Origin: a bacterium
GTDB lineage: Bacteria; Desulfobacterota; JAPLJL01
Length of the DNA: 60,809 nt
Direction: 5' to 3'
NCBI GenBank assembly: GCA_028713675.1
Contig: JAQTNV010000018.1
Span: forward strand, 1 to 60,809
Shown: one piece after another, positions 52,463 through 60,319 of the stretch
How positions within the stretch are numbered: position 1 is the first letter of the stretch
How the letters are laid out: each line of letters opens with the position of its first letter
The notes under the pieces: generated by a model
Told to the model about the DNA's origin: nothing
What the model saw: only the letters and a program-made list of their open reading frames with translations
Database searches by the model: none
Position numbers and translations under genes: made by a program

Positions 52463-52487
52463 GCGCAGGCTTAAGCCTACGGCTACC
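52463..52487. repeat. Short hairpin of the GCGGCTAC family
   Basis: GCGCAGGCTTAAGCCTACGG then CTACC; 10 bp behind the GH2 stop. GACCTTTGACCTTTCACC words stand at 52412-52440. Confidence 0.65.
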
Positions 52488-52497
52488 TCTAGAAATC

Positions 52498-55452
52498 CTA
52501 AGGCAACCGGATTACCAGGTCTTCCGAACCATTCACCTGGATGTTTTGCGAGTATTCTACTCCACTGCCGGTGTTTATGGTATAGGCCCCGGGGGAAAGC
52601 CCGGCGAAGGCAACATCTCCCCGCGCATCGGTTTTCCCGGTCTGGGAAAAAGCCGGGTCGGTGAAACGCGAATTCAGCGTGACGTCGAGCCCGGCCCGGG
52701 CGGAACCGTCCGGGTTGAAAAACTGCAGTGAAAGTTGAAAGCGCGGGTGCCGGTTGAAATCATTTCCCTGGCGGTAAAGCGAAAGCCCGAGGGGAGGATC
52801 GAATTTTTCCGGTTCGGGAATAGACATGAAGTGATACTCGTTCCGGCTTAACTCCTCCCCGCCCGGCCCGGTTAAGGTAAGCGTCAACTGGTAATGGAAA
52901 AATGCAGAGACCAGCGTCGAGGGGGGATGGTAAACCAGGTTGTCGGCCAGAGTAACGCTGTCGGGGGGAAGATCGAGCAGGACCTCGTGCTCCTCATCCG
53001 TACCTATTTTTACCCCCGTCCCCCGGGAAACCAGGATCGGTTTTTCCGGAGGCAGACTGAAATATGAGGGGGAATCGCCCCAGGCGGAGGGATCGCCCCG
53101 GATGATCAAGGAATCATCTTCATTCTCGAGCAGGACGCGCAGTTTTACCCCGGAAAGAATCTGATGACGGTCATTGACGGCATATATCGGAATTTTTAAG
53201 GTCTTCCCCTCCGACAATATCCGCTTCGGAATCTCCGCGGCCGCCAGGACGGGTTGGTTCCGCTCCTTAAACCATTCGTAGGCGAGGAGCGGCTCGCGCC
53301 GGTAATCCACCAGCCCCCAGGTGATCGAGGGCCACCACTGCAGGAAGGTGAACTGGAGAAAGGACCCGGTGGGTTGGTACTTGTCCAGGCGGAAGCGCTC
53401 GACATACATCCGGTCGACCTCGGCCTGGTAGACCTGCGAGGCGAAGGCGAATTCGCGGAAATCGGAGTAAGTCTCCCCGTCCGGCCGGCCGAGATAAACC
53501 CCCAGATTCGCGAGCTGGGCGTCGTGGAAAAGCCAGCCCCGCCGGATTTCCTCCCCCGCGTCCGGCGCCAGGGGCGGGAAAAATTTCGGGCCCAGCTCCG
53601 TCCTGAGCCACTCCTCGGCGCTGTAGGCGATCCCCTGGACTCCGAACTCGGTCGGGAAGGGAGCTTTCACCCCCGCGATCTCGTCTGCGGTCCCCTGGTA
53701 CCAGCCCAGGTAAAGATGCTGGTCCCCCACCCCGGAGGCGGTCCGGACCGGGCGGGTGGAATCGATCCCCCGGGCCACCGCGGCCAGCTCCTGGTCCAGG
53801 GAATAATTCAAACTGGCGTCGGTAAAGGGCACATGCTGTCCCTCCTGGAAGGGCTCGGCGGGGCAGGAGTCGGGCCGGTTCACGGGGCTGGCGCCCCCGG
53901 CGAAATAGTAGGGCTCGTTGTGGACCGACCAGGCCAGGACCGAGGGATGGTTGTAGTGCAGGTACATCCACTCGGCCAGCATCCGGGCCATCACTTCCCG
54001 GTTGCCGGCAAGCTTCGGGTCCCCGTTCGACCGGGCAAAACCGCAGGGGGAATATTCCCACTGGAGGCTAAACTCGGAAATGAGCCCGATCCCGGAGCGG
54101 TCGGCGTAATCATAAAAGACCGGCGGGTCCACGTGGGAATAGGGCCGGAGGAAATTGATCCCCGCCTCGGTTAAAAGTTTGAAGTCCCCGGGATAGAGGG
54201 CGTCGGCCTCGGCCAGGTAACCGGTCGGGATCATGGCGGTGGTGCCCCGGAGGAAAAGCCGCTCCCCGTTGATATACCAGATGAAGGATTCCGCGCCGGT
54301 TTCGGCCATCCGGACCGTCCGGATCCCGAAGCTGTCCGTCCGGTGGTCGGAAACCTCCGTCGCCGAGTAGATCCAGGTCTCCGCCCGGTAAAGGTCGGGA
54401 CCCCCGAGTTCCGGGTAGCCGGCCGGCCACCAGAGCACCGGATTCTCCACCGGGACGGAGAGGGAGAGGCGGTGCGAACCCGGAGGCACCCGGACCCGGG
54501 CCGTCACCGTCGGGGTGACCGGGGAAGCGAAGGTTTCCCCGGAAAGATCGGCCCGGAGACTGGTGCGGATGGTCTGGGCGGTCCGGTTGGAGATGATGTA
54601 CTCGAGCCTGACCGTCGCCCGGGAATAATCCGGGGAGAGCTCCGGAGTGATGAAAACCTGGTCGAGGGTGAGCGGCCCGTAGGCCTTCAGGAGCACCGGC
54701 CGGACGATTCCGCCGGTCCCCAGGGTCTGGGACTCGCGGGCCGAGAGCATGACCCCGCCGGGGCGGCAGTCATGGAAATTGAGGACCCCCTTGATCCAGA
54801 TCTTCTCGGAAAGCGAGAGGAAGGGGGCCTCGCCTTCCATACTGTAGTCATAAGGATTGGTCACCTCCACCACCAGCAGGTTATCCCCGGTCTGGAGCAG
54901 CTTGCTGACCTCAAAGCGAAAGGGATTGAAGTAACCCTCGTGCTCGCCCAGGAATTTCCCGTTCAGCCAGACCCGGGCGAAATAATCCACCCCCTCGAAA
55001 ACGAGGTCAAAAACCTGCGACCGCGAGAGGGATTCCGCCTCTACCGGGAAATGCCGGCGAAACCAGACCGGCCGGTAAAAGTCGGAAAGCCGGGGATCGA
55101 AGCGGGCGAAATGTCCCGGGACCGGCATCCGCTCCCAATCGGAATCGCCGCGCCCGGGGGAAAACCACGGGGGGGAATCACCTTCCCCCCGCGAGCGGGG
55201 GTCGGCCCGGTAAAGCCATTCACCCGAGAGATCCCGGGTGGTGTCCACCTCCCGGAAGGGCACGATCTCCGCCGCCTGGCTGACTTCGGAAGGGGTGACC
55301 GGCCCGGCCAGGACCGCGGACGCGAAAACCGACCCCGGCATGGCCGGGTAGCGGGTGTCGGGAAACCCGGCCGGTGCGGACCCGGTCTGCTCCCGGCAGG
55401 ACAAGCCGAGCACCAGCAAAAAAAGCGGAAGATATTTGGCAGCGATTCGCAT
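52498..55452 (-). CDS. Glycoside hydrolase family 2 lipoprotein with C-terminal carboxypeptidase-regulatory-like domain
   Basis: 984 residues. Lipoprotein signal (YLPLFLLVLGLSC). Sugar-binding domain (residues about 70-240), Ig-like sandwich (about 260-385), TIM barrel with acid/base E513 (W-S-V-H-N-E-P) and nucleophile E602 (F-P-T-E-F-G), a long beta region, and a terminal domain near 895-980 (G-L-D-V-T-L-N-S-R-F-T-D, T-D-A-R-G-D-V-A-F-A-G-L-S-P-G-A-Y) like CarboxypepD_reg. Both catalytic acids are present, so a retaining exo-glycosidase (beta-galactosidase, mannosidase or glucuronidase class) is likely. Surface or periplasmic. Fits with galK and the symporter in sugar use, though 38 kb away. 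Confidence 0.93.
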   Translation of the reverse strand: MRIAAKYLPLFLLVLGLSCREQTGSAPAGFPDTRYPAMPGSVFASAVLAGPVTPSEVSQAAEIVPFREVDTTRDLSGEWLYRADPRSRGEGDSPPWFSPGRGDSDWERMPVPGHFARFDPRLSDFYRPVWFRRHFPVEAESLSRSQVFDLVFEGVDYFARVWLNGKFLGEHEGYFNPFRFEVSKLLQTGDNLLVVEVTNPYDYSMEGEAPFLSLSEKIWIKGVLNFHDCRPGGVMLSARESQTLGTGGIVRPVLLKAYGPLTLDQVFITPELSPDYSRATVRLEYIISNRTAQTIRTSLRADLSGETFASPVTPTVTARVRVPPGSHRLSLSVPVENPVLWWPAGYPELGGPDLYRAETWIYSATEVSDHRTDSFGIRTVRMAETGAESFIWYINGERLFLRGTTAMIPTGYLAEADALYPGDFKLLTEAGINFLRPYSHVDPPVFYDYADRSGIGLISEFSLQWEYSPCGFARSNGDPKLAGNREVMARMLAEWMYLHYNHPSVLAWSVHNEPYYFAGGASPVNRPDSCPAEPFQEGQHVPFTDASLNYSLDQELAAVARGIDSTRPVRTASGVGDQHLYLGWYQGTADEIAGVKAPFPTEFGVQGIAYSAEEWLRTELGPKFFPPLAPDAGEEIRRGWLFHDAQLANLGVYLGRPDGETYSDFREFAFASQVYQAEVDRMYVERFRLDKYQPTGSFLQFTFLQWWPSITWGLVDYRREPLLAYEWFKERNQPVLAAAEIPKRILSEGKTLKIPIYAVNDRHQILSGVKLRVLLENEDDSLIIRGDPSAWGDSPSYFSLPPEKPILVSRGTGVKIGTDEEHEVLLDLPPDSVTLADNLVYHPPSTLVSAFFHYQLTLTLTGPGGEELSRNEYHFMSIPEPEKFDPPLGLSLYRQGNDFNRHPRFQLSLQFFNPDGSARAGLDVTLNSRFTDPAFSQTGKTDARGDVAFAGLSPGAYTINTGSGVEYSQNIQVNGSEDLVIRLP

Positions 55453-55593
55453 TCGGACCGATATTCCAGCTGTTATATATTTGAGTCCATTTTACCACTT
55501 GATTTCTGATTTTCACCTGATATAGTAATCATCCTAAACTTTAGAATTGAATAAAATTCCGGCCCGGAAATATAAAAAAGGAGGTGAAGATCA

Positions 55594-55872
55594 ATGACCA
55601 AGGCCGATTTAGTCGATGCGGTGGCGAAAAGCAACAAGAAATTGGAAATTTCCAAAAAGGAAATGAACGCCATCATTGACAATATTTTCGCCGAAATCGT
55701 CAAGGCTATTAAAAAGGACAAGCGTTTTGTTTATCCCGACTTCGGCACCTTCGTGGTGAAAGCCCTGAAAGCCCGCAAAGGGCGTAATCCCCAGACGGGG
55801 AAAGAAATCCGGATCCAGGCCAGCAAAACCGTCCGGTTCCGCCCGGCTCCCCGCTTGAAGAAAAACCTGTAA
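55594..55872 (+). CDS. HU-family DNA-binding protein
   Basis: 92 residues, the usual HU length; AAGGAGGTG just before the ATG is a near-perfect SD. M-T-K-A-D-L-V-D-A-V-A start, Y-P-D-F-G-T-F beta hairpin and G-R-N-P-Q-T-G-K-E-I arm, the DNA-bending proline included. Basic (pI high). It packs and bends DNA as a homodimer. The terminator follows 48 bp after the stop, so it is transcribed alone. No phage genes lie around it. Confidence 0.97.
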   Translation: MTKADLVDAVAKSNKKLEISKKEMNAIIDNIFAEIVKAIKKDKRFVYPDFGTFVVKALKARKGRNPQTGKEIRIQASKTVRFRPAPRLKKNL

Positions 55873-55919
55873 AGATTTTTTCCCGACGGCAGGTTTTTTC
55901 CCGGTTTTTTGCCATTTCC

Positions 55920-55948
55920 CATCCGCCCGCGAGGGCGGATGTTTTTTT
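55920..55948 (+). terminator. Intrinsic terminator of the HU gene
   Basis: CATCCGCCC, GCGA loop, GGGCGGATG then seven Ts: textbook rho-independent terminator. Confidence 0.9.
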
Positions 55949-56139
55949 CCTGGGAAAGAGGTTCCAGGTTCACGGTTCCCCGTTCACAGTTATATTCGTT
56001 AAGAACGTTAATATCGTTTAGATCGTTTATCCGAATTTGACTGCGGTCTGCGGTCCACGTTTTTTTCAATGTTGACTTGACTAACTCCTAAAGCCAAGAG
56101 AAAATGTTTCTTATCCAAAATTTCGGGACGAGAAAGATC

Positions 56140-56610
56140 ATGAAAAAAATCACCGATGGCGAGGAAATCTTCCAGTTCATCGACACCTTCAACCTGTGGA
56201 TGTCGGAAACCCGGCGCTATTCCTCGGAGCTGCTCAGCCGCTACCGGATCACCACGCCCCAGCTGACGGTGCTCCGGCTGTTGAAGACCGCCGGGGATCT
56301 CCGGCTTTCCGATCTCTCCGTTAAAATCAATCTGACCAACTCCACCGTCACCGGGATTATCGACCGCCTGGAACGGGCAGGCCTGGTCAGCCGCCAGCGT
56401 TCCGCCGATGACCGCCGCGTGATCCTGGTAAAAATCACGGCCAAGGGCAGGGAAATGGCGGGCCTGGTCCCGGCCCCCCACCTGGAACTGATCCGAAACG
56501 CCTTCTTCACCTTGTCGGAGGAGGAACGGGCGGAATTTTTCCGCCTCCTGCGCAAGTTCCACGAGTCCGTAACCGCCCTCCGCACCCAGGCGCCGAAACC
56601 CGGCGACTGA
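56140..56610 (+). CDS. MarR-family transcription regulator
   Basis: 156 residues from the ATG at 56140; an ATG 12 codons up (56104) is also possible, both with weak SD. Winged helix with L-R-L-S-D-L-S-V-K-I-N-L-T-N-S-T-V-T-G-I-I-D-R-L-E-R-A-G-L-V and the R-Q-R-S-A-D-D-R-R-V wing, flanked by dimerisation helices. The target and inducer are unknown; no divergent neighbour exists, so self-regulation or a distant target such as the palindrome at 43233 is possible but unproven. Confidence 0.9.
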   Translation: MKKITDGEEIFQFIDTFNLWMSETRRYSSELLSRYRITTPQLTVLRLLKTAGDLRLSDLSVKINLTNSTVTGIIDRLERAGLVSRQRSADDRRVILVKITAKGREMAGLVPAPHLELIRNAFFTLSEEERAEFFRLLRKFHESVTALRTQAPKPGD

Positions 56611-56708
56611 AGAAATTCCGCCATAAAGTCCGGCGCGGAATTTCCTTGTTTCTGATTTCCAATGGGGAAAGTCCGGCGGCTTTTAACTAGGACAAAAGGG
56701 GTAAGACC

Positions 56709-57515
56709 ATGAAAAAAATTGTCATGTTGGCGGCGATCTCCCTCCTTTTATTTCTCCCCCGGATTTCCGGGGCGGCCCCGGAAGACCGCGCGCTCGCGGG
56801 GGCGAAAGCCGAGGCGGAAAAGATCTTCCCCCAGCGCTACGAGATCGAAAAAGCCCGGCAGCTGATCCAGACTTACGAAAAAATCCTGAACCAGGTTCCG
56901 GACTCGGAGGAATACTGGGTCAAGCTCTCCTACGCCTACTTCTGGCTGGGCGACCGCCTCGGGGTCGAGAAAGTTCAGAAGAAAGAGATTCTGGACGCCT
57001 ACGATAAATCCATCCGGGCGGCCCGGGAAGCGGTCCGGGTCAATCCCGACAGCGTAGGCGGCAACTTCTGGGCCACGGTAGGTCAGGGACGTTACACCCT
57101 GGTGAAAGGCATCCTGGGCGGTGGTTTCGGCCTGGGGGCTTCCATCCAGGGCATGATGATAGTTACCCGGGACGATATCAATTTTTATTTCGGTGGGGTC
57201 TACCGTTACTGGGGCCGATTCGTTTTCTCGATTCCCAAAATCGGCCGGAGAATCATCAACTTTAAAATGGAGGAATCGGTTTACTTCCTGAAGAAGGCCC
57301 TGGAGGTCGCGCCTAATTTCTTCATGAACCATGTTTACCTGGCGGAAACCTACCTGGACATGGACCGGAAAGACCTGGCCCGGGAAGAACTTACCTGGGT
57401 CCTCACGACGAAGCCGGGTATCCTCCCCCAGGCTGAGCCGGAAAACCGGCTCGAGCAGGACCGCGCCCGCCTGATCTGGAAGGAAGAATTCAAAGAACCG
57501 CCTCCCGGCCCTTGA
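56709..57515 (+). CDS. TatT-like TRAP-associated protein
   Basis: 268 residues; signal peptide (MKKIVMLAAISLLLFLPRISG). Helical, TPR-like repeats near 45-110 and 190-230, with the motif G-N-F-W-A-T-V-G-Q-G and the D-I-N-F-Y-F-G-G-V-Y-R-Y-W-G block that is typical of the TRAP transporter T-component family (TatT, PF16811). TatT trimers partner TatP/DctP lipoprotein in the periplasm. None of the TRAP P, Q or M genes is in the window, so this is an orphan. TPR-type interaction protein is the minimal call. Confidence 0.75.
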   Translation: MKKIVMLAAISLLLFLPRISGAAPEDRALAGAKAEAEKIFPQRYEIEKARQLIQTYEKILNQVPDSEEYWVKLSYAYFWLGDRLGVEKVQKKEILDAYDKSIRAAREAVRVNPDSVGGNFWATVGQGRYTLVKGILGGGFGLGASIQGMMIVTRDDINFYFGGVYRYWGRFVFSIPKIGRRIINFKMEESVYFLKKALEVAPNFFMNHVYLAETYLDMDRKDLAREELTWVLTTKPGILPQAEPENRLEQDRARLIWKEEFKEPPPGP

Positions 57516-57592
57516 TAGTTAAGAAGCCTAAAAGTTAAGAAGCCTAAGAGTTTCGGAATTTTTGGACTCTTAGGCTATGAACTCTTAGGCTT

Positions 57593-58219
57593 TTAGGCTG
57601 GTTTGGCGTCTTTGGCCGCGAGGCCGGAGAGCAGGATGTTCGCGAGCAGGTCCGACCTTTTCTCCAGGTCCCGGGTACTCTCCTCGATCAGCCAGAAAGA
57701 AAACGCCCCGCTGACCAGGCCGGCCACGGCCACGGCCAGGTCTTCCGGCGGAATGCCGGTTTCGCCGCCGGGGATGGACCCGTTGAAACTCACCCGCAGG
57801 AAATTGAGGAAACGTTTGAACTCCCCCCGGATTTCCTCCACCAAGGGATCGTTGCTTTTCTGCTTGACCATCGCCCGGGCGAAGAAAAGCAGTTTGAAGG
57901 CCCCCTGGTTGTTCTTATAAAATTGCAGCTGTCCCTGGATCAACGACCTGAGCCGGTCGGAAAGATTGCCGGGTTCCTTGAGCCGGCCCTTCATGCTCTC
58001 GATGAGCTCATCGGTCGAATGCCTGACCAGGTAGACGATCAGGTGCATCTTGCTTTCAAAGTGACCGTAAAGGGTTCCCTTCCCGATATCCGCGGCCTCC
58101 GCGATTTCTTCCAAAGTAGCCTGGGACAGGCCCCGGGAAGAAAAAACTTCATAGGAAGCCTTGACGATTTTATCCAGGGTTCTTTTCTTTTTTCTTTGTG
58201 ATCGGCTTAATTCTTCCAT
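57593..58219 (-). CDS. TetR-family transcription regulator
   Basis: 208 residues. N-terminal HTH (D-K-I-V-K-A-S-Y-E-V-F...S-Q-A-T-L-E-E-I-A-E-A-A-D-I-G-K-G-T-L-Y-G-H-F), then a ligand-binding helical domain with a long charged start R-K-K-K-R. The gene is flanked upstream by two ACCGACTGGTCA sites that it probably binds. Inducer unknown. It stands alone, so other targets must be elsewhere. Confidence 0.93.
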   Translation of the reverse strand: MEELSRSQRKKKRTLDKIVKASYEVFSSRGLSQATLEEIAEAADIGKGTLYGHFESKMHLIVYLVRHSTDELIESMKGRLKEPGNLSDRLRSLIQGQLQFYKNNQGAFKLLFFARAMVKQKSNDPLVEEIRGEFKRFLNFLRVSFNGSIPGGETGIPPEDLAVAVAGLVSGAFSFWLIEESTRDLEKRSDLLANILLSGLAAKDAKPA

Positions 58220-58240
58220 AGTAAATTGGTGTTTTAAAAA

Positions 58241-58270
58241 ACCGACTGGTCATTCGAAACCGACTGGTCA
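58241..58270 (-). promoter_or_regulatory. Twin operator sites before the TetR gene
   Basis: ACCGACTGGTCA at 58241-58252 and again at 58259-58270, 18 bp apart, 22-50 bp before the TetR start. The ACC...GGT symmetry is typical of TetR-family sites. Confidence 0.65.
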
Positions 58271-58324
58271 ATGACTAAATACTATCTTACAAAAACCCGC
58301 TTTGTCAATATTATAATAAGGAGA

Positions 58325-58390
58325 GGTCTTGGGTGATGGGTCTTGGGTGATGGGTTAAAACCTATTACCTAACACCTACGACCTAACACC
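58325..58390. repeat. Foldback of GGTGATGGGTC words
   Basis: GGTCTTGGGTGATGGGTC twice, then CCTATTACCTAACACC in mirrored sense, ending at the next gene's stop. Confidence 0.7.
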
Positions 58391-59371
58391 TTTTTGTACT
58401 GAGGCGATTCCCGTAATGGGATCGCGCTTGAGATCGAAAAGCAATTCCTTTTTTCCTTCAAGTTCAAGCCAGAGGAGTTTTTCTTTCAGCACCTTTCCAA
58501 TCACCGCGGCGCTTATCCCCCTCCGGTCAAACATCCGGATTATCCCGCGGGATTTTTTGGGCGGAGCGGCGAGCACGAATCCATAGGACGGAAAGGTTAA
58601 AAGCCAATCCGACAGGGTGAATATTTTTTCCGGGCGCACGACGGACCCCAATCTGATTTCCGCCCCCCGGCCCGACGCTTCGAGCAGCATGCCCAGGCTG
58701 GTTATTACCCCGCCATTGCTTATATCCTTGGCCGCGTGGGCCAGTTTTTTCCCGGCTATCCTGGGCAGTAATCCCAGGTCACCCAGCAATCGTTCCGGTT
58801 TTTTCCAATGATGCGTGTCCCAGGTGCGCGCCCCGCCCTTTCCCCTCCGCCCTCGTCTCAGGTCCATCGCCAGGATGATGTCGTCCCCGACCCGGGCCCC
58901 GCTGCTCAGCAGCAGATGCCGGGTAAAGCCCACCGCCGCCCCGGCCAGTCCGGGAGCGGGCGCGTCAGGATGCAAATGGCCCCCGACCACCGGGATCCGG
59001 AGCCGCCGGATCTCGGTTTTTATCCCGCGCAGAATAGGTTCCGCCAGCCGGGGATTGGGAATTGAAATCACGTCCGCGAGCCCCAGGGGTTTTCCCCCCG
59101 TCGCGTAAATGTCATTGGTGTTGGCGATAACCAGCGCCCGGCCGGCCGCGAAAGGGTCCTTCTGGAGATAAAGGGGCCAGATCCCATCCGCCGACAGGAG
59201 AATGTAGCCGCCCCGGACCCGGATGGCTCCGGCATCCTCGCCCATTCCGGCCTTGACCAGGTTCTTTCCCGCCGGGTTGGCCAGTTGGGCCACGGCTCCC
59301 CCGATCGGGGACTTCCTCTTCAATTCCAGGGCCGACCTGAGGATCATGATTATTTTTGCCAGCGAATCCAT
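58376..59371 (-). CDS. AIR-synthase-related (PurM/ThiL-like) protein
   Basis: 331 residues. Opens with M-G-E-D-A-G-A near 45-50 and D-G-I-W near 65, the ATP-binding motif of the AIRS/ThiL/HypE family, followed by N-D-I-Y-A-T-G-G near 90 and V-V-G-G-H near 130, and a glycine-rich K-D-I-S-N-G-G motif near 225 from the C-terminal AIRS domain. No SelD Cys or HypE tail. Resembles the uncharacterised AIRS-related group near sll0787 or methanogenesis marker 2. ATP-dependent; substrate unknown. The last codons run into the word array. Confidence 0.8.
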   Translation of the reverse strand: MDSLAKIIMILRSALELKRKSPIGGAVAQLANPAGKNLVKAGMGEDAGAIRVRGGYILLSADGIWPLYLQKDPFAAGRALVIANTNDIYATGGKPLGLADVISIPNPRLAEPILRGIKTEIRRLRIPVVGGHLHPDAPAPGLAGAAVGFTRHLLLSSGARVGDDIILAMDLRRGRRGKGGARTWDTHHWKKPERLLGDLGLLPRIAGKKLAHAAKDISNGGVITSLGMLLEASGRGAEIRLGSVVRPEKIFTLSDWLLTFPSYGFVLAAPPKKSRGIIRMFDRRGISAAVIGKVLKEKLLWLELEGKKELLFDLKRDPITGIASVQKGVRS

Positions 59372-59387
59372 GGTTCAAGAATAGCAG

Positions 59388-59540
59388 GTCATGGGTCATG
59401 GGTCATAGGTCATGGGTAAGGCAAAAAAAAGGTAATAGGTTCCGGGTGACGGGTTATGGGTGAAAATAAATAATATTCTTTATTCATGAATTTTTCTTTT
59501 GCCTACGACCTATCACCTATGACCTATGACCTTTCTGCTC
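59388..59540. repeat. GGTCATGGG and CCTATGACC word arrays
   Basis: GGTCATGGGTCATGGGTCAT is at 59388-59416, mirrored CCTATCACCTATGACC at 59505-59530. Confidence 0.7.
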
Positions 59541-59624
59541 CAGAATTGTATGCAACGTTCCCGAACCCACGCAATTTCATAGCAAATCTTGACGATAGGC
59601 CGGTAATTAAATAATAATTTAACC

Positions 59625-60278
59625 ATGGTGAAACCCCCCATCAGGACAATCAGCGAACAGATCGCTGACCAGCTCCGGGATGCCATCCTGAAAGGCCAGA
59701 TCCGCTCCGGGGAAAAATTGAGCGAACCCCAGTGGGCGGAAAAGCTGAAGGTCAGCCGCACCCCCCTCCGGGAAGCCATCCGCTCCCTGGGAGCCGAGGG
59801 GTTCATCACGGTTACCCCCAGAAAGGGCGCGGTGGTCAGTCCCCTGACCGTCCAGGACATCCGGGAGTTTTATGAAGTGAAAGGTCTTCTGGAAGGCTAC
59901 GCCGCCCGTCTGGCCATTCACCGGCTCACCCCCGCCCAGATTGACCGGATGGACCAGATCAACGAGGAAATCAACCGCGAGCGGGAGAACATTCACTGGC
60001 GCTCGCTTTTCAATCTTCATAATGAATTCCACCATATTTTCCTGCAGGCCTCCGGCAACTCGAAGCTTGACCAGGTCGTTACCCAGCTCACCCAGCAATT
60101 CCAGCGCTTCCGGATCGCCCTGACCATGAGCGGGAGGATGGAGGGTTCCATTACCCAGCACCGTGATATAATAAAAGCCTTTCGCGACCACGATGCCGAG
60201 CGGGCCGAGATCCTGGTCCGGGAAAATGCGGTCTGCGGAGGAGAGGTGATTATTCAGGAAATCCTCAGTAAATGCTGA
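59625..60278 (+). CDS. GntR-family (FadR/FCD) transcription regulator
   Basis: 217 residues. GntR wHTH (Q-I-A-D-Q-L-R-D-A-I-L-K-G-Q-I-R-S-G-E-K-L-S-E...R-T-P-L-R-E-A-I-R-S-L) followed by a helical FCD domain with the H-N-E-F-H and T-Q-H-R-D metal/ligand His residues. Members bind organic acids such as lactate, pyruvate or acyl-CoA. No target gene is beside it. Confidence 0.92.
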   Translation: MVKPPIRTISEQIADQLRDAILKGQIRSGEKLSEPQWAEKLKVSRTPLREAIRSLGAEGFITVTPRKGAVVSPLTVQDIREFYEVKGLLEGYAARLAIHRLTPAQIDRMDQINEEINRERENIHWRSLFNLHNEFHHIFLQASGNSKLDQVVTQLTQQFQRFRIALTMSGRMEGSITQHRDIIKAFRDHDAERAEILVRENAVCGGEVIIQEILSKC

Positions 60279-60319
60279 GGGATCATTATTTATAAACCGC
60301 AAAGCGAAACACAAAGGCC

